Notes under the pieces: model-generated
Told to the model about the DNA's origin: nothing
Database searches by the model: none
The model's input: only the letters and a program-made list of their open reading frames with translations
Assembly (NCBI RefSeq): GCF_027923225.1
Contig: NZ_BSDI01000032.1
Coordinates: 1 to 64,000 of the forward strand
From: Phytohabitans aurantiacus
GTDB taxonomy: Bacteria; Actinomycetota; Actinomycetes; Mycobacteriales; Micromonosporaceae
Length of the DNA: 64,000 bases
Direction of reading: 5' to 3'
Made by a program: the position numbers and the translations under genes
Part shown: positions 32,826 to 39,532 of the stretch, in pieces
Numbering within the stretch: the stretch's first letter is position 1
Layout of the letters: the number at the start of each line of letters is the position of its first letter

Positions 32826-33752
32826 TCACAAGCGGTCACCGCGCGCTGCTCGGCGGTGTGCAGCACGGGCCCGTTCGTCGGCGGCGCTGGCCGCGTAACG
32901 GCCGACCATCTGCCGGGACTTCCAGCCCGCGAGCCTCATCAGGTCCGTCTCCTGACCGCCGGAGCGCAACCAGTCGTTGGCGAACGAGTGCCGGAAGCGG
33001 TGCGGGTGGACGTCGGCGACGCCGGCCTCATCCCCGCGGCGCTCCAGCATCTGGGCGAGGCCGCTCGGTGTCATCGCGCCGCGCCGGCCGAGCCACAGCG
33101 CATCGGTGGTGGCGGCCTTCGGGTGCTTGGCCCGGGCGCGCAGGTAGCGGCGGAGCGCGTCGGCGGTCTTGGCGCCGAACGGGATGTCCCGCCCGCGGCG
33201 TCCCTTGCCCAGCACCCGGATGACGTCCTGGTCGAAGTCGACGTCCGTCACCTTCGGCATGGACACCTCGCCGAGCCGCGGTCCGGCCTCGATCAGCACG
33301 CGCAGGATCGCGGTGTCGCGCCGGTGCTCGAAGTCGGTGCCCTTCGCGGCCGCGAGCAGCCGGCCCAGCTCGTCCTCGGTGAAGACGGGTACCGGCTGTT
33401 CGGGCACGGCCGGCGGTGACATCCGCTCCATGGGTGAGCGGGTGATCTCGCCGTCGTCGACGAGCCACTTCCAGAACTGCTGGAGCGACCGGTAGTGCTT
33501 GGCGGTGGTGGCGGCGCTGAGCCGGTCGACCATGTCGGCCAGGAACGCCTCGATGTGCTCGCGCGTGATGGTGTTGATGTCCGTCGGCATGCCCTGGGCG
33601 ACGAGGAAGTCGGCGAGGTTCTGTCCACACCGCAAGTAGCTGGCGATGGTCTGGTCCGACCGGTTCTTGGCCTTGAGGTGTCTGCGCCAGTCGGGCAGCA
33701 GCGTCCGGAGATCGTTCAGATCGTCGGTGAAGGTAGTGGTTTTGCCCTCCAT
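32826..33752 (-). CDS. int: Tyrosine recombinase (element integrase)
   Basis: 308 aa. The N-terminal core-binding domain (residues ~14-105, LPDWRRHLKAKNRSDQTIASYLRCGQNLADFL) has no separate arm-type domain, so it is XerD-like in size. Catalytic residues: Arg159 (EAGPRLGEV), Lys182 or 184 region (LGKGRRGR), H251-R-F-R254 (HPHRFRHSFA), Trp277 in the second His position (LAGWKSR) and Tyr286 (VGRYAAS). It starts 77 bp from the att core in the adjacent tRNA and reads inward, as usual for tRNA-integrating elements. It should recombine the 43-bp cores for integration; no excisionase gene was recognised. Confidence 0.93.
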   Translation of the reverse strand: MEGKTTTFTDDLNDLRTLLPDWRRHLKAKNRSDQTIASYLRCGQNLADFLVAQGMPTDINTITREHIEAFLADMVDRLSAATTAKHYRSLQQFWKWLVDDGEITRSPMERMSPPAVPEQPVPVFTEDELGRLLAAAKGTDFEHRRDTAILRVLIEAGPRLGEVSMPKVTDVDFDQDVIRVLGKGRRGRDIPFGAKTADALRRYLRARAKHPKAATTDALWLGRRGAMTPSGLAQMLERRGDEAGVADVHPHRFRHSFANDWLRSGGQETDLMRLAGWKSRQMVGRYAASAADERARAAHRRAARGDRL

Positions 33753-33828
33753 GAGGGCGTACAGTACCTCACTGTACGAGCGTTGTGCAGATCTGCGAAT
33801 GCCCGGGTCTTGGCCGTTTTCGCTGGTA

Positions 33829-33871
33829 GTGGGGCGGGCGGGACTCGAACCCGCGACCGAGGGATTATGAG
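33829..33871 (-). repeat. attR: 43-bp core inside the intact tRNA
   Basis: Exact duplicate of 15329-15371. Here it completes the tRNA 3' half, so integration restores the gene. It lies 77 bp from the integrase start. Confidence 0.92.
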
Positions 33872-33903
33872 TCCCCTGCTCTAACCGGCTGAGCTACCGC
33901 CCC
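33830..33903 (-). tRNA. tRNA, anticodon CAU (Met elongator or Ile2)
   Basis: 74 nt. It begins GGGGCGGTAGCTCAGCC, with a 7-bp acceptor stem (GGGGCGG/CCGCCCC), D-loop GGTTAGAG, anticodon loop CTCATAA and T-arm GTTCGAGTC, with discriminator A. CCA is not encoded. CAU can be elongator Met or lysidine-modified Ile2; the sequence does not decide between them with certainty. Target of the element's integration. Confidence 0.93.
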
Positions 33904-33988
33904 GCGCTGACCGCCGGGATCGTATCCCGCTGTCGCGAGCCTCGGCCACCACCGGTTGGTTGCGTGGCGGGTGGGTCAGGAAGGGAAG

Positions 33989-34061
33989 CTCCCCCATTTG
34001 GACTCGAACCAAAAACCTGCCGGTTAACAGCCGGCTGCTCTGCCAATTGAGCTATGGGGGA
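33989..34061 (-). tRNA. tRNA-Asn (GUU)
   Basis: 73 nt. It begins TCCCCCATAGCTCAATTGG, with anticodon loop CTGTTAA (GTT), T-arm GGTTCGAGTC and acceptor stem TCCCCCA/TGGGGGA, discriminator G. CCA is not encoded. It lies 85 bp upstream of the CAU tRNA on the same strand, so the two may be co-transcribed. The 235 bp beyond it hold no recognised gene. Confidence 0.95.
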
Positions 34062-34296
34062 TCGCGCGCTGCCGTGCGACTGCACAAGAGTACAGGACAC
34101 CCCCCGCCTCGTGGCGACAGGGTTATGGGGGACACGCCGGCACCAATTCGGGACATTCCTCCACTGCGGGCCCGAAGGTGCATGGCTGCGAGGCAGGATG
34201 GGTAGGTACTCCGAGACAGACCACGCAGGCGCGACATGATTTCGCCTCCGGGGTAGCCCTGGGGCGCAACACCGCGTCCGGTAGGAAGGAGCCGCC

Positions 34297-34641
34297 ATGC
34301 GCGGAAAGCTGTGGTTCATCGGCGGGCTGGCTGCGGGCTTCGTCCTAGGCGCCCGCGCGGGCCGGGAGAAGTACGAAGAGCTGGTTCGCAATGCCCGCAA
34401 GATGTGGGATCACCCGACCGTGCAGGAGGCGGCCGGCGTCGCTCAGGCGCAGGCCAACCGCTTGTATGAGGAGGGTAAGGACAAGCTTGCCCACACCAAG
34501 GTGGGCGAGAAGCTCGCGAGCGGTACGACGCGCGACACCGGTGCGCTGACGTCCGAGGAGAAGATGGCCGGCACCGGAGCGACGACGACAACGTCGTCGG
34601 GTCGGTCGACGGGTCCGAACACGAACGCCAGCACGCTCTGA
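34297..34641 (+). CDS. YtxH domain-containing protein
   Basis: 114 aa, RBS AAGGAG 6 nt upstream of ATG. One N-terminal membrane segment (KLWFIGGLAAGFVLGARAGRE) is followed by the basic-acidic helix KYEELVRNARKMWDHPTVQEAAGVAQAQANRLYEEGKDKL, the YtxH pattern. The C-terminal ~45 residues are Thr/Ser/Gly-rich and disordered. Known relatives are general-stress-associated, membrane-anchored proteins without a defined activity. Monocistronic, followed by a strong hairpin and one dispersed repeat. Confidence 0.85.
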   Translation: MRGKLWFIGGLAAGFVLGARAGREKYEELVRNARKMWDHPTVQEAAGVAQAQANRLYEEGKDKLAHTKVGEKLASGTTRDTGALTSEEKMAGTGATTTTSSGRSTGPNTNASTL

Positions 34642-34652
34642 GCGTCACCCCC

Positions 34653-34685
34653 TGAGGGCCGGCCGCCATGTGGCGCCGGCCCTCA
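34653..34685 (+). terminator. Hairpin after the YtxH gene
   Basis: Perfect 11-bp stem TGAGGGCCGGC/GCCGGCCCTCA, 11 nt after the stop. Probable terminator. Confidence 0.65.
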
Positions 34686-34696
34686 CGGCGTTCGCC

Positions 34697-34771
34697 GATC
34701 AAGGGCAAGTCGATCGATCAAGGGCAAATGCACGCGGAAAGAGATCGAACCACGTGCATTCGCCCTTGATC
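34697..34771 (+). repeat. Dispersed GATCAAGGGC hairpin element, copy 2
   Basis: 75 bp in + orientation: GATCAAGGGC, 9-nt spacer (AAGTCGATC), GATCAAGGGC, arm to the GAAAGAGATC core, and closing GCCCTTGATC. It lies between convergent ytxH and MFS genes. Confidence 0.85.
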
Positions 34772-34820
34772 GACGGAAGAGGGGGCCGCGCGGCGCCCCC
34801 GCAAAGCGGGGGCGCGGGGG

Positions 34821-36446
34821 CTAAGCGGGGGTGGTGGCGGGTTCGGCTGGTTGCTTGGTGGGCTCGGGGCGGGTTGGGCGCATTACCAGCAAGCAGGAGA
34901 CCGCCGCCACCGCCAGCACCACAAGCGGCAGGATCAGGGTTACCTTCATCGCGTTCGTGAAGCCTTCGTGGAAGGTCTGCTCGGCGGCCGCTGTGATCGC
35001 CTGCCGTGCCTGGTCGGGCAGCCCGGGCGGGAGCGACACGCCGGACTGGCCGGCGCCGACATGAAGGCTGCCGGTGCTCGCGTCGCTGAAGCCGGCGACG
35101 AATCGATCGCGGAACTCCGGCGGTACCGCTTGCGCGTTGGCCTCGGCCGCCACGCGCAGTTTGGTGGCGAGCTGAGCCTGTAGCAGTGCGCCGACGGCGG
35201 CCGAGCCGATCACGCCGCCCAGCTGGCGGCTGGTGTTGATCAGGCCGGAGGCGGCGCCGGCGTAGCGGGGCGGGACGTCGCGCATCGCGATGGTCTGCAG
35301 GGGCGCGAAGGTGAGGCCGAGGCCGACACCGGCCACGAGCAGGCCAGGCAGCAGGCTCCACTGCCCGGAGTCGACGTGCGCGAGCCACACGACGATGCCC
35401 ATGCCGGTGGCCCACAGGGTGAGGCCGGCGACGAGCAGCCACTTGCCGCCGAGGCGGTCGCGGTCGGTGATGCGGCCGGCGAACGGCGCGATCACCATCG
35501 AGACCAGGGAGACCGGCGCGACGGCGAGGCCGGCCTGCAGGGCGCTCAGACCGAGGACCGACTGTAGGAAGATCACGAGCGGCAGGAACAGGCCGAGCAT
35601 CCCGAAGGCGATCGCGCCGCTCACCCAGTTCATCAGCGAGAAGTTGCGGTCCGCGAAGAGGGAGAACGGTACGAGGGGCTCCTTGTCGCGGATCAGGTAC
35701 TGGTGCCAGAAGAAGATGGCCAGCACGAGTACTCCGGCACCGATGACCATCGGGATGGTGACCGGCCCCCAGACGTCGCCCCAGTGGTGCGGCTCGCCCT
35801 CGATCAGGCCGTACGTGACGAGGAAGAGCCCTGCCGTGGCGAGCACGGTGCCGCCCCAGTCGAGCCGGTGTCGCCGGTTGAGCTTGAGGTTGGGCATCAC
35901 GAACACCGCCAGCGCGATGGTGAGCACGCCGACCGGTACGTTGACGAAGAAGACCCATTCCCAGCCCCAGTTGGTGACCAGGTACCCGCCGAGGGTGGGA
36001 CCGGCGGCGGTGGCGACGCCCGCGACCGCGCCCCAGACGCCGAACGCCGCGCCGCGCTTCTCCGGCGGGAAGATGACCGTGATCACCGAGAGCGTCTGCG
36101 GGGTGAGTAGCGCGCCACCGACGCCCTGCACGATCCGGGCGACGATGAGCTGGCTAGGGCTGTTCGCGAAGCCGCAGGCCGCCGACGCCAGCGTGAAGAC
36201 GGCCAGGCCCATGATGAACAGCTGCTTGGGGCCGAAGATGTCGCCGAGGCGCCCGGCCGAGATGAGCAGCACCGCGTACACGAGCACGTACGCGTTGATG
36301 ATCCAAAGAATCTGGTCGAGCGACGCGTCCAGGCTGGCGCTCATGTCGGGTACCGCGATGTTCACGATCGTGGTGTCCAACAAGATCATGAAGAAGCCGA
36401 GGCACAGCGTGGCGAGCACGAGCCACGGGTTCTGCCGTGCTTTCAT
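34821..36446 (-). CDS. MFS drug exporter, DHA2 (14-TM) type
   Basis: 541 aa from ATG 36446, with RBS GGAGG 8 nt upstream. WLVLATLCLGFFMILLDTTIVNIAVPDMSASL is the DHA2 motif D1. GRLGDIFGPKQLFIMGLAVF is motif A, and RIVQGVGGALLTPQTLSVITVIFPPEKRGAAFGVWGAVAGVATAAGPTLGGYLV covers motifs B and C (antiporter). A long periplasmic loop sits between the last TMs, and a polar tail follows. Predicted proton antiporter for drugs or secondary metabolites in the cytoplasmic membrane. It overlaps the PadR gene by 4 bp, so the pair is one operon under PadR control. Confidence 0.93.
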   Translation of the reverse strand: MKARQNPWLVLATLCLGFFMILLDTTIVNIAVPDMSASLDASLDQILWIINAYVLVYAVLLISAGRLGDIFGPKQLFIMGLAVFTLASAACGFANSPSQLIVARIVQGVGGALLTPQTLSVITVIFPPEKRGAAFGVWGAVAGVATAAGPTLGGYLVTNWGWEWVFFVNVPVGVLTIALAVFVMPNLKLNRRHRLDWGGTVLATAGLFLVTYGLIEGEPHHWGDVWGPVTIPMVIGAGVLVLAIFFWHQYLIRDKEPLVPFSLFADRNFSLMNWVSGAIAFGMLGLFLPLVIFLQSVLGLSALQAGLAVAPVSLVSMVIAPFAGRITDRDRLGGKWLLVAGLTLWATGMGIVVWLAHVDSGQWSLLPGLLVAGVGLGLTFAPLQTIAMRDVPPRYAGAASGLINTSRQLGGVIGSAAVGALLQAQLATKLRVAAEANAQAVPPEFRDRFVAGFSDASTGSLHVGAGQSGVSLPPGLPDQARQAITAAAEQTFHEGFTNAMKVTLILPLVVLAVAAVSCLLVMRPTRPEPTKQPAEPATTPA

Positions 36447-37024
36447 CGGATTTCCTCCGTTTTCATGGCGCCCCATGGCAGGGTGCCGCTCTGTATGTCG
36501 TCGATCAGCCCGCGTATCCAGGCCAGCTCGGCCTGGCGCATGGCCTGCGCGTACTCGACCTCGATGAGGCCGACCCGGGATATGCCGCGCTTGGCGACGC
36601 CCGCCAGCACCTCGGCGTACCCGGCGATCTCCACCTCCAACCGCACGCAGCGGCGCGCGAGCATCTCGACGGCCTCGCCGCCCTCGACCGTGTGCAGCAT
36701 CTCCAGGGCGGCGGCGAAGGCCGGGTACTCCTGCCGGGGCTCGCGGACGAGCTCGCGGAGGGCGGCGTGGAACTCGTCGCGACCGGTTTCGGTGATCGCG
36801 TACACGGTGCGCTCGGGGCGCCGGCCGGCCCGGGCGGTCTCGATCGGCTCGATCAGCTCGGCCCGGTGCAGCCGCTCGACGGTGTGGTAGAGCGAGCCTG
36901 CGCGCACCTTGACGACGTGGTCGATGTACCGGTCGCGGATCGTCTGCTGGATCTCGTACGGATGCATGGGCTGCTCATGCAGCAGCTCCAGTACCACCAG
37001 CGCTAGTGTCGTCAACATCGGCAT
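36443..37024 (-). CDS. PadR family transcriptional regulator
   Basis: 193 aa from ATG 37024, preceded by GGGGAGGAC. LTTLALVVLELLHEQPMHPYEIQQTIRDRYIDHVVKVRAGSLYHTVERLHRAELIEPIETARAGRRPERTVYAITETGRDEFHAALREL is a complete PadR winged HTH (residues ~4-90). The C-terminal helical domain (~105-175) dimerises. It is first in an operon with the DHA2 exporter, the common layout of PadR-repressed efflux systems. A near-perfect 22-bp palindrome 16-37 nt upstream of its start is the probable operator, so it should be autorepressed and released by a drug-like ligand. Confidence 0.93.
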   Translation of the reverse strand: MPMLTTLALVVLELLHEQPMHPYEIQQTIRDRYIDHVVKVRAGSLYHTVERLHRAELIEPIETARAGRRPERTVYAITETGRDEFHAALRELVREPRQEYPAFAAALEMLHTVEGGEAVEMLARRCVRLEVEIAGYAEVLAGVAKRGISRVGLIEVEYAQAMRQAELAWIRGLIDDIQSGTLPWGAMKTEEIR

Positions 37025-37039
37025 GGAATAGTCCTCCCC

Positions 37040-37061
37040 GTATACTCCATCTGGACTATAC
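37040..37061 (-). promoter_or_regulatory. PadR operator overlapping the promoter
   Basis: GTATACTCCA and TGGACTATAC around a 2-nt centre: 9 of 10 positions are complementary. On the − strand it contains TATAGT/TATACG, possible -10 hexamers, 16 nt from the padR start. Likely binding site of a PadR dimer. Confidence 0.7.
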
Positions 37062-37166
37062 GCCACGGAGTAGAGAAAGCGAGTCTCCGAGCTGGCCCCC
37101 TGGTTGCTGGCTCCTCCGGACCGGGGGGTCGGCGTGATCCCCTTCGTGGGCAACGAAGGAGGAGCC

Positions 37167-37613
37167 GTGCCGATACAGCAGTTCGCCATCGTGGTCGCCG
37201 ACTCGTCAGCCGTCCCTGTCCAGGTCGAGCGCGACGCGCCGAGCCTCGCCGAGGCCGTCCCGCCAGCCGTGCACGACCTCGAAGCCAAGGGGCACCGCCC
37301 GGCCCGCGTCGACGCCGGCGACTGGGTGACGCTCGCCGACATCGGCGCTCGGGTCGGCCGCTCGCGCGAAAACGTACGGCTGTGGGCCATCGGCCGGTAC
37401 GGGCCGGGTGGCTTCCCGCCGCCGCTCAACCCGGGGTGCGACACCACCTTCTACAGCTGGGCGGAGGTGTCGGTCTGGCTGCGCGAGCGGATGGGCTTCG
37501 ACGTGCCCGACGACGAGCCGGTGCTCGCCGCGATGAATCTCGCCCTTCAACTGCGCCGGCTCGCGCCGCGCCTCACTCGCATGGATCTGGTCCGCACCCT
37601 CCTCGACCCGTGA
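37167..37613 (+). CDS. Helix-turn-helix-containing hypothetical protein
   Basis: 148 aa from GTG 37167, preceded by AAGGAGGAG. The first ~60 residues (PIQQFAIVVADSSAVPVQVERDAPSLAEAV) form a small α/β part. WVTLADIGARVGRSRENVRLWAIGRYGPGGFPPPLNPGCDTTFYSWAEVSVWLRERM is an HTH of the AlpA/MerR-like 'helix-wing' type used by small actinobacterial regulators. The stop overlaps the convergent GH43-like gene by 41 bp, which is unusual but harmless for coding. Target unknown. Confidence 0.75.
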   Translation: MPIQQFAIVVADSSAVPVQVERDAPSLAEAVPPAVHDLEAKGHRPARVDAGDWVTLADIGARVGRSRENVRLWAIGRYGPGGFPPPLNPGCDTTFYSWAEVSVWLRERMGFDVPDDEPVLAAMNLALQLRRLAPRLTRMDLVRTLLDP

Positions 37614-39159
37614 GCGCGCCGCCGGTCATCCGGGTGTCGAACTTGAGAGACCGGCCGGTCTCGGCGGTCCAGGCCGCGGTTCCCTTGCGATACGCGGCGC
37701 TTCCGGAGCGGTACGGCGTCGCGTCGTTGAAGGCGAAGCCGTAACAGCCGCGCTTCGACGAGGTCCGGGCGAGGATGGCGTACCGGTCACCGGCGAGCAC
37801 CACCACCCCTGGCCGCACGGTGATCGAGCGCGCCGACCAGCCGATCCGGTCACGCGGCACGGTGATCGTGCGCAGTGGCGCCCCGACCGGCTGGAGCCGG
37901 GCGTCGACGCGCACCACCTCGAGCACCAGGTCCTGATCCGGCCAGCCGGATTGGAAGGTCGTCAGCGAGGCCCCGCTCAGGCTGCCGGTGCGCGAGGGCG
38001 TGAAGCTCTGCAGGCGACTCCAGGACGCGCCGATGTCGCAATGGGTGCGAAAGCCGTCCCGGCCGGCGGTCTGGTCGACGTCGGACGGCACGACCGGTTC
38101 GCCCGGTGATCCGGCGGCCAGCGTGAGGCGTGCGGTGGCGACGCAGGAGATCGGCCGGATGGCGCCGTCAGCGGCGAACGACAGCGGTGCCCAGAAGTAG
38201 TTCGCGAGAGCCTGGTTGGGGCGGCGCGAGTTCCACAGGTCCGCGCCGTACAGGTACGCGGTGCCCGAGGTGGTCGGTATCGGCGCGACCAAGGCGGGCT
38301 GGCCCTGGCAGGAGTTGGCGCTGATGGTCGTCGTGGCCGACCACGGTCCGAGCGGGCTGCTCGCGGTCCGGAACTCGGTGCGGGCCGCGCAGTACGGGCA
38401 GGTGTTGCCGTAGACGAGGTAGTAGGCGGCACCCCGGCGAAACAGCGACGGACCCTCCGAGCGGATCGCGCCGACGTCGGCCGCCTTCCCGGTACCGGTG
38501 GTGTATGTGTCGTCCAGCCGCTCCACGACCTGCGCGTGCCGGCGGCTGATGTCGGTGTACGCGATGTAGCCGCTGCCGTCCGCGTCGACGAAGAGGTCAA
38601 AGTCGCCATTGTTGAAGCCCGGCCCGGTGCCCATGTGCCGCAGCGTCGGCTCGGCCTCCTCCTCGAACGGCCCGGCCGGGTGGCGCGAGGTGAAGACGTG
38701 ATAGCCGCTGCGATTGTCGTATCCGTTGATCCAGAGCACATACCGGTCGGTGCGCGCGTTGTAGACGACGTGCGGCCGGTAGCAGCCGAACGTGGGCGGC
38801 GCGCACCGGCGCTGCCACGCGGCGGTCGACGCGTCGAAGAGTGGACCCCGGTCGGTCCAGTGCACGAGATCCGGTGAGCTGTACACCTTGAACCCGCAGA
38901 ACGGCGTGCCCCTCACCCGCAACCCGTACCCGCAGTCGTAGCTGGTCCCGTACAGGTAGTACCGGTCGCCGAAGAGCGCGAGGTCGCCGTCGTGTGCGTC
39001 GACCGCGTGCCCTTCGACATCGAACCGGGTGAGCTGGTTGCCGCCGCGGTCGAAGTTGACGATCGTGGTCTGATGGCGAGCGGCGGCTGCCGGCGCGGGC
39101 ACGGCGGCCACCAGGGTGAACGCCGCCAGAAGCGCGCCGGCCGCGCCCCGAATGTCCAT
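37573..39159 (-). CDS. Secreted GH43-like five-bladed β-propeller protein
   Basis: 528 aa with signal peptide (LLAAFTLVAAVPAPAAAA, cleavage near 27). EGHAVDAHDGDLALFGDRYYLYGTSYDCG has the catalytic base position of clan GH-F (H-D-G). VYSSPDLVHWTDRGPLF is a typical blade motif. NNGDFDLFVDADGSGYIAYTD carries the pKa-modulator Asp, and AIRSEGPSLFRRGAAYYLVYG gives the SEGP acid Glu found in GH43 enzymes. The C-terminal ~150 residues form a β-sandwich (SLSGASLTTFQSGWPDQDLVLEVVRV). Expected to act on a plant or host polysaccharide outside the cell, possibly arabinan/galactan/xylan-type. Monocistronic. Confidence 0.85.
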   Translation of the reverse strand: MDIRGAAGALLAAFTLVAAVPAPAAAARHQTTIVNFDRGGNQLTRFDVEGHAVDAHDGDLALFGDRYYLYGTSYDCGYGLRVRGTPFCGFKVYSSPDLVHWTDRGPLFDASTAAWQRRCAPPTFGCYRPHVVYNARTDRYVLWINGYDNRSGYHVFTSRHPAGPFEEEAEPTLRHMGTGPGFNNGDFDLFVDADGSGYIAYTDISRRHAQVVERLDDTYTTGTGKAADVGAIRSEGPSLFRRGAAYYLVYGNTCPYCAARTEFRTASSPLGPWSATTTISANSCQGQPALVAPIPTTSGTAYLYGADLWNSRRPNQALANYFWAPLSFAADGAIRPISCVATARLTLAAGSPGEPVVPSDVDQTAGRDGFRTHCDIGASWSRLQSFTPSRTGSLSGASLTTFQSGWPDQDLVLEVVRVDARLQPVGAPLRTITVPRDRIGWSARSITVRPGVVVLAGDRYAILARTSSKRGCYGFAFNDATPYRSGSAAYRKGTAAWTAETGRSLKFDTRMTGGALTGRGGCGPDPCE

Positions 39160-39217
39160 ATTGGCGAAATTAGGTGAGCATCGCCTCAGGAGCCGGCCAA
39201 CACGCCGTCAGGCGCGG

Positions 39218-39436
39218 TCAGTCGACGTCGAACTCGCCATCCTGCGCGCCACCCACGAACGCGTCCCACTCGTCCTTGGTGAACACGAGCACCGGTCCGG
39301 TGGGCTCAGCGGAGTTGCGCAGGCCGATCAGCTCGTCGACGAACGCGACCTCGACCGCGCTCTCCGAGTCGTCGCCCTTGGCCCGCTGCCACACCGCTCG
39401 GGACAGGTCAAAGTCACCCTTGGGGTGCTGGGCCAT
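39218..39436 (-). CDS. DUF397 domain protein
   Basis: 72 aa from ATG 39436. SRAVWQRAKGDDSESAVEVAFVDELIGLRNSAEPTGPVLVFTKDEWDAFVGGAQDGEFDVD matches DUF397 ('W..S......CVEVA......V.VRDS.....P.L.F....W..F...G..G'), here with Ala in place of the usual Cys. These small actinobacterial proteins usually pair with an XRE regulator, but no partner lies next to it. It may be a development or TA-like component. Upstream, divergent, is the aminopeptidase. Confidence 0.9.
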   Translation of the reverse strand: MAQHPKGDFDLSRAVWQRAKGDDSESAVEVAFVDELIGLRNSAEPTGPVLVFTKDEWDAFVGGAQDGEFDVD

Positions 39437-39532
39437 CGCTTGCTCCTTCACGCAAGAGTGTGTCTTCGCGGCACAGGCTATACCTCTGGTGAGCAGACAG
39501 TGGGACCCCGGCCGATCGGGCAGTATGAGCGG

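Larger units (their letters stand above)
15329..33871. mobile_element. 18.5-kb tRNA-integrated compact prophage-like element
   Basis: The boundaries are the two copies of an exact 43-bp sequence (15329-15371 and 33829-33871), the 3' part of a CAU-anticodon tRNA. Inside, from left to right: small accessory genes, tiny ORF, holin-like, endolysin, tail proteins, connectors, capsid, protease and portal (all −), terminase small and large (+), HNH, a RepA-like ATPase operon (−), a palindrome-rich gap, and the integrase (−). Missing or unseen: a cI-type repressor, a clear excisionase and a long tape measure. Most like a small-genome actinobacterial siphophage with a plasmid/AICE-style replication module. 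Intact reading frames argue against decay. Confidence 0.85.

Noticed and set aside
15329..33871. Gene transfer agent instead of a prophage
   Set aside because: An adjacent integrase and perfect att repeats show site-specific integration, and a replication module is present. GTAs lack these.
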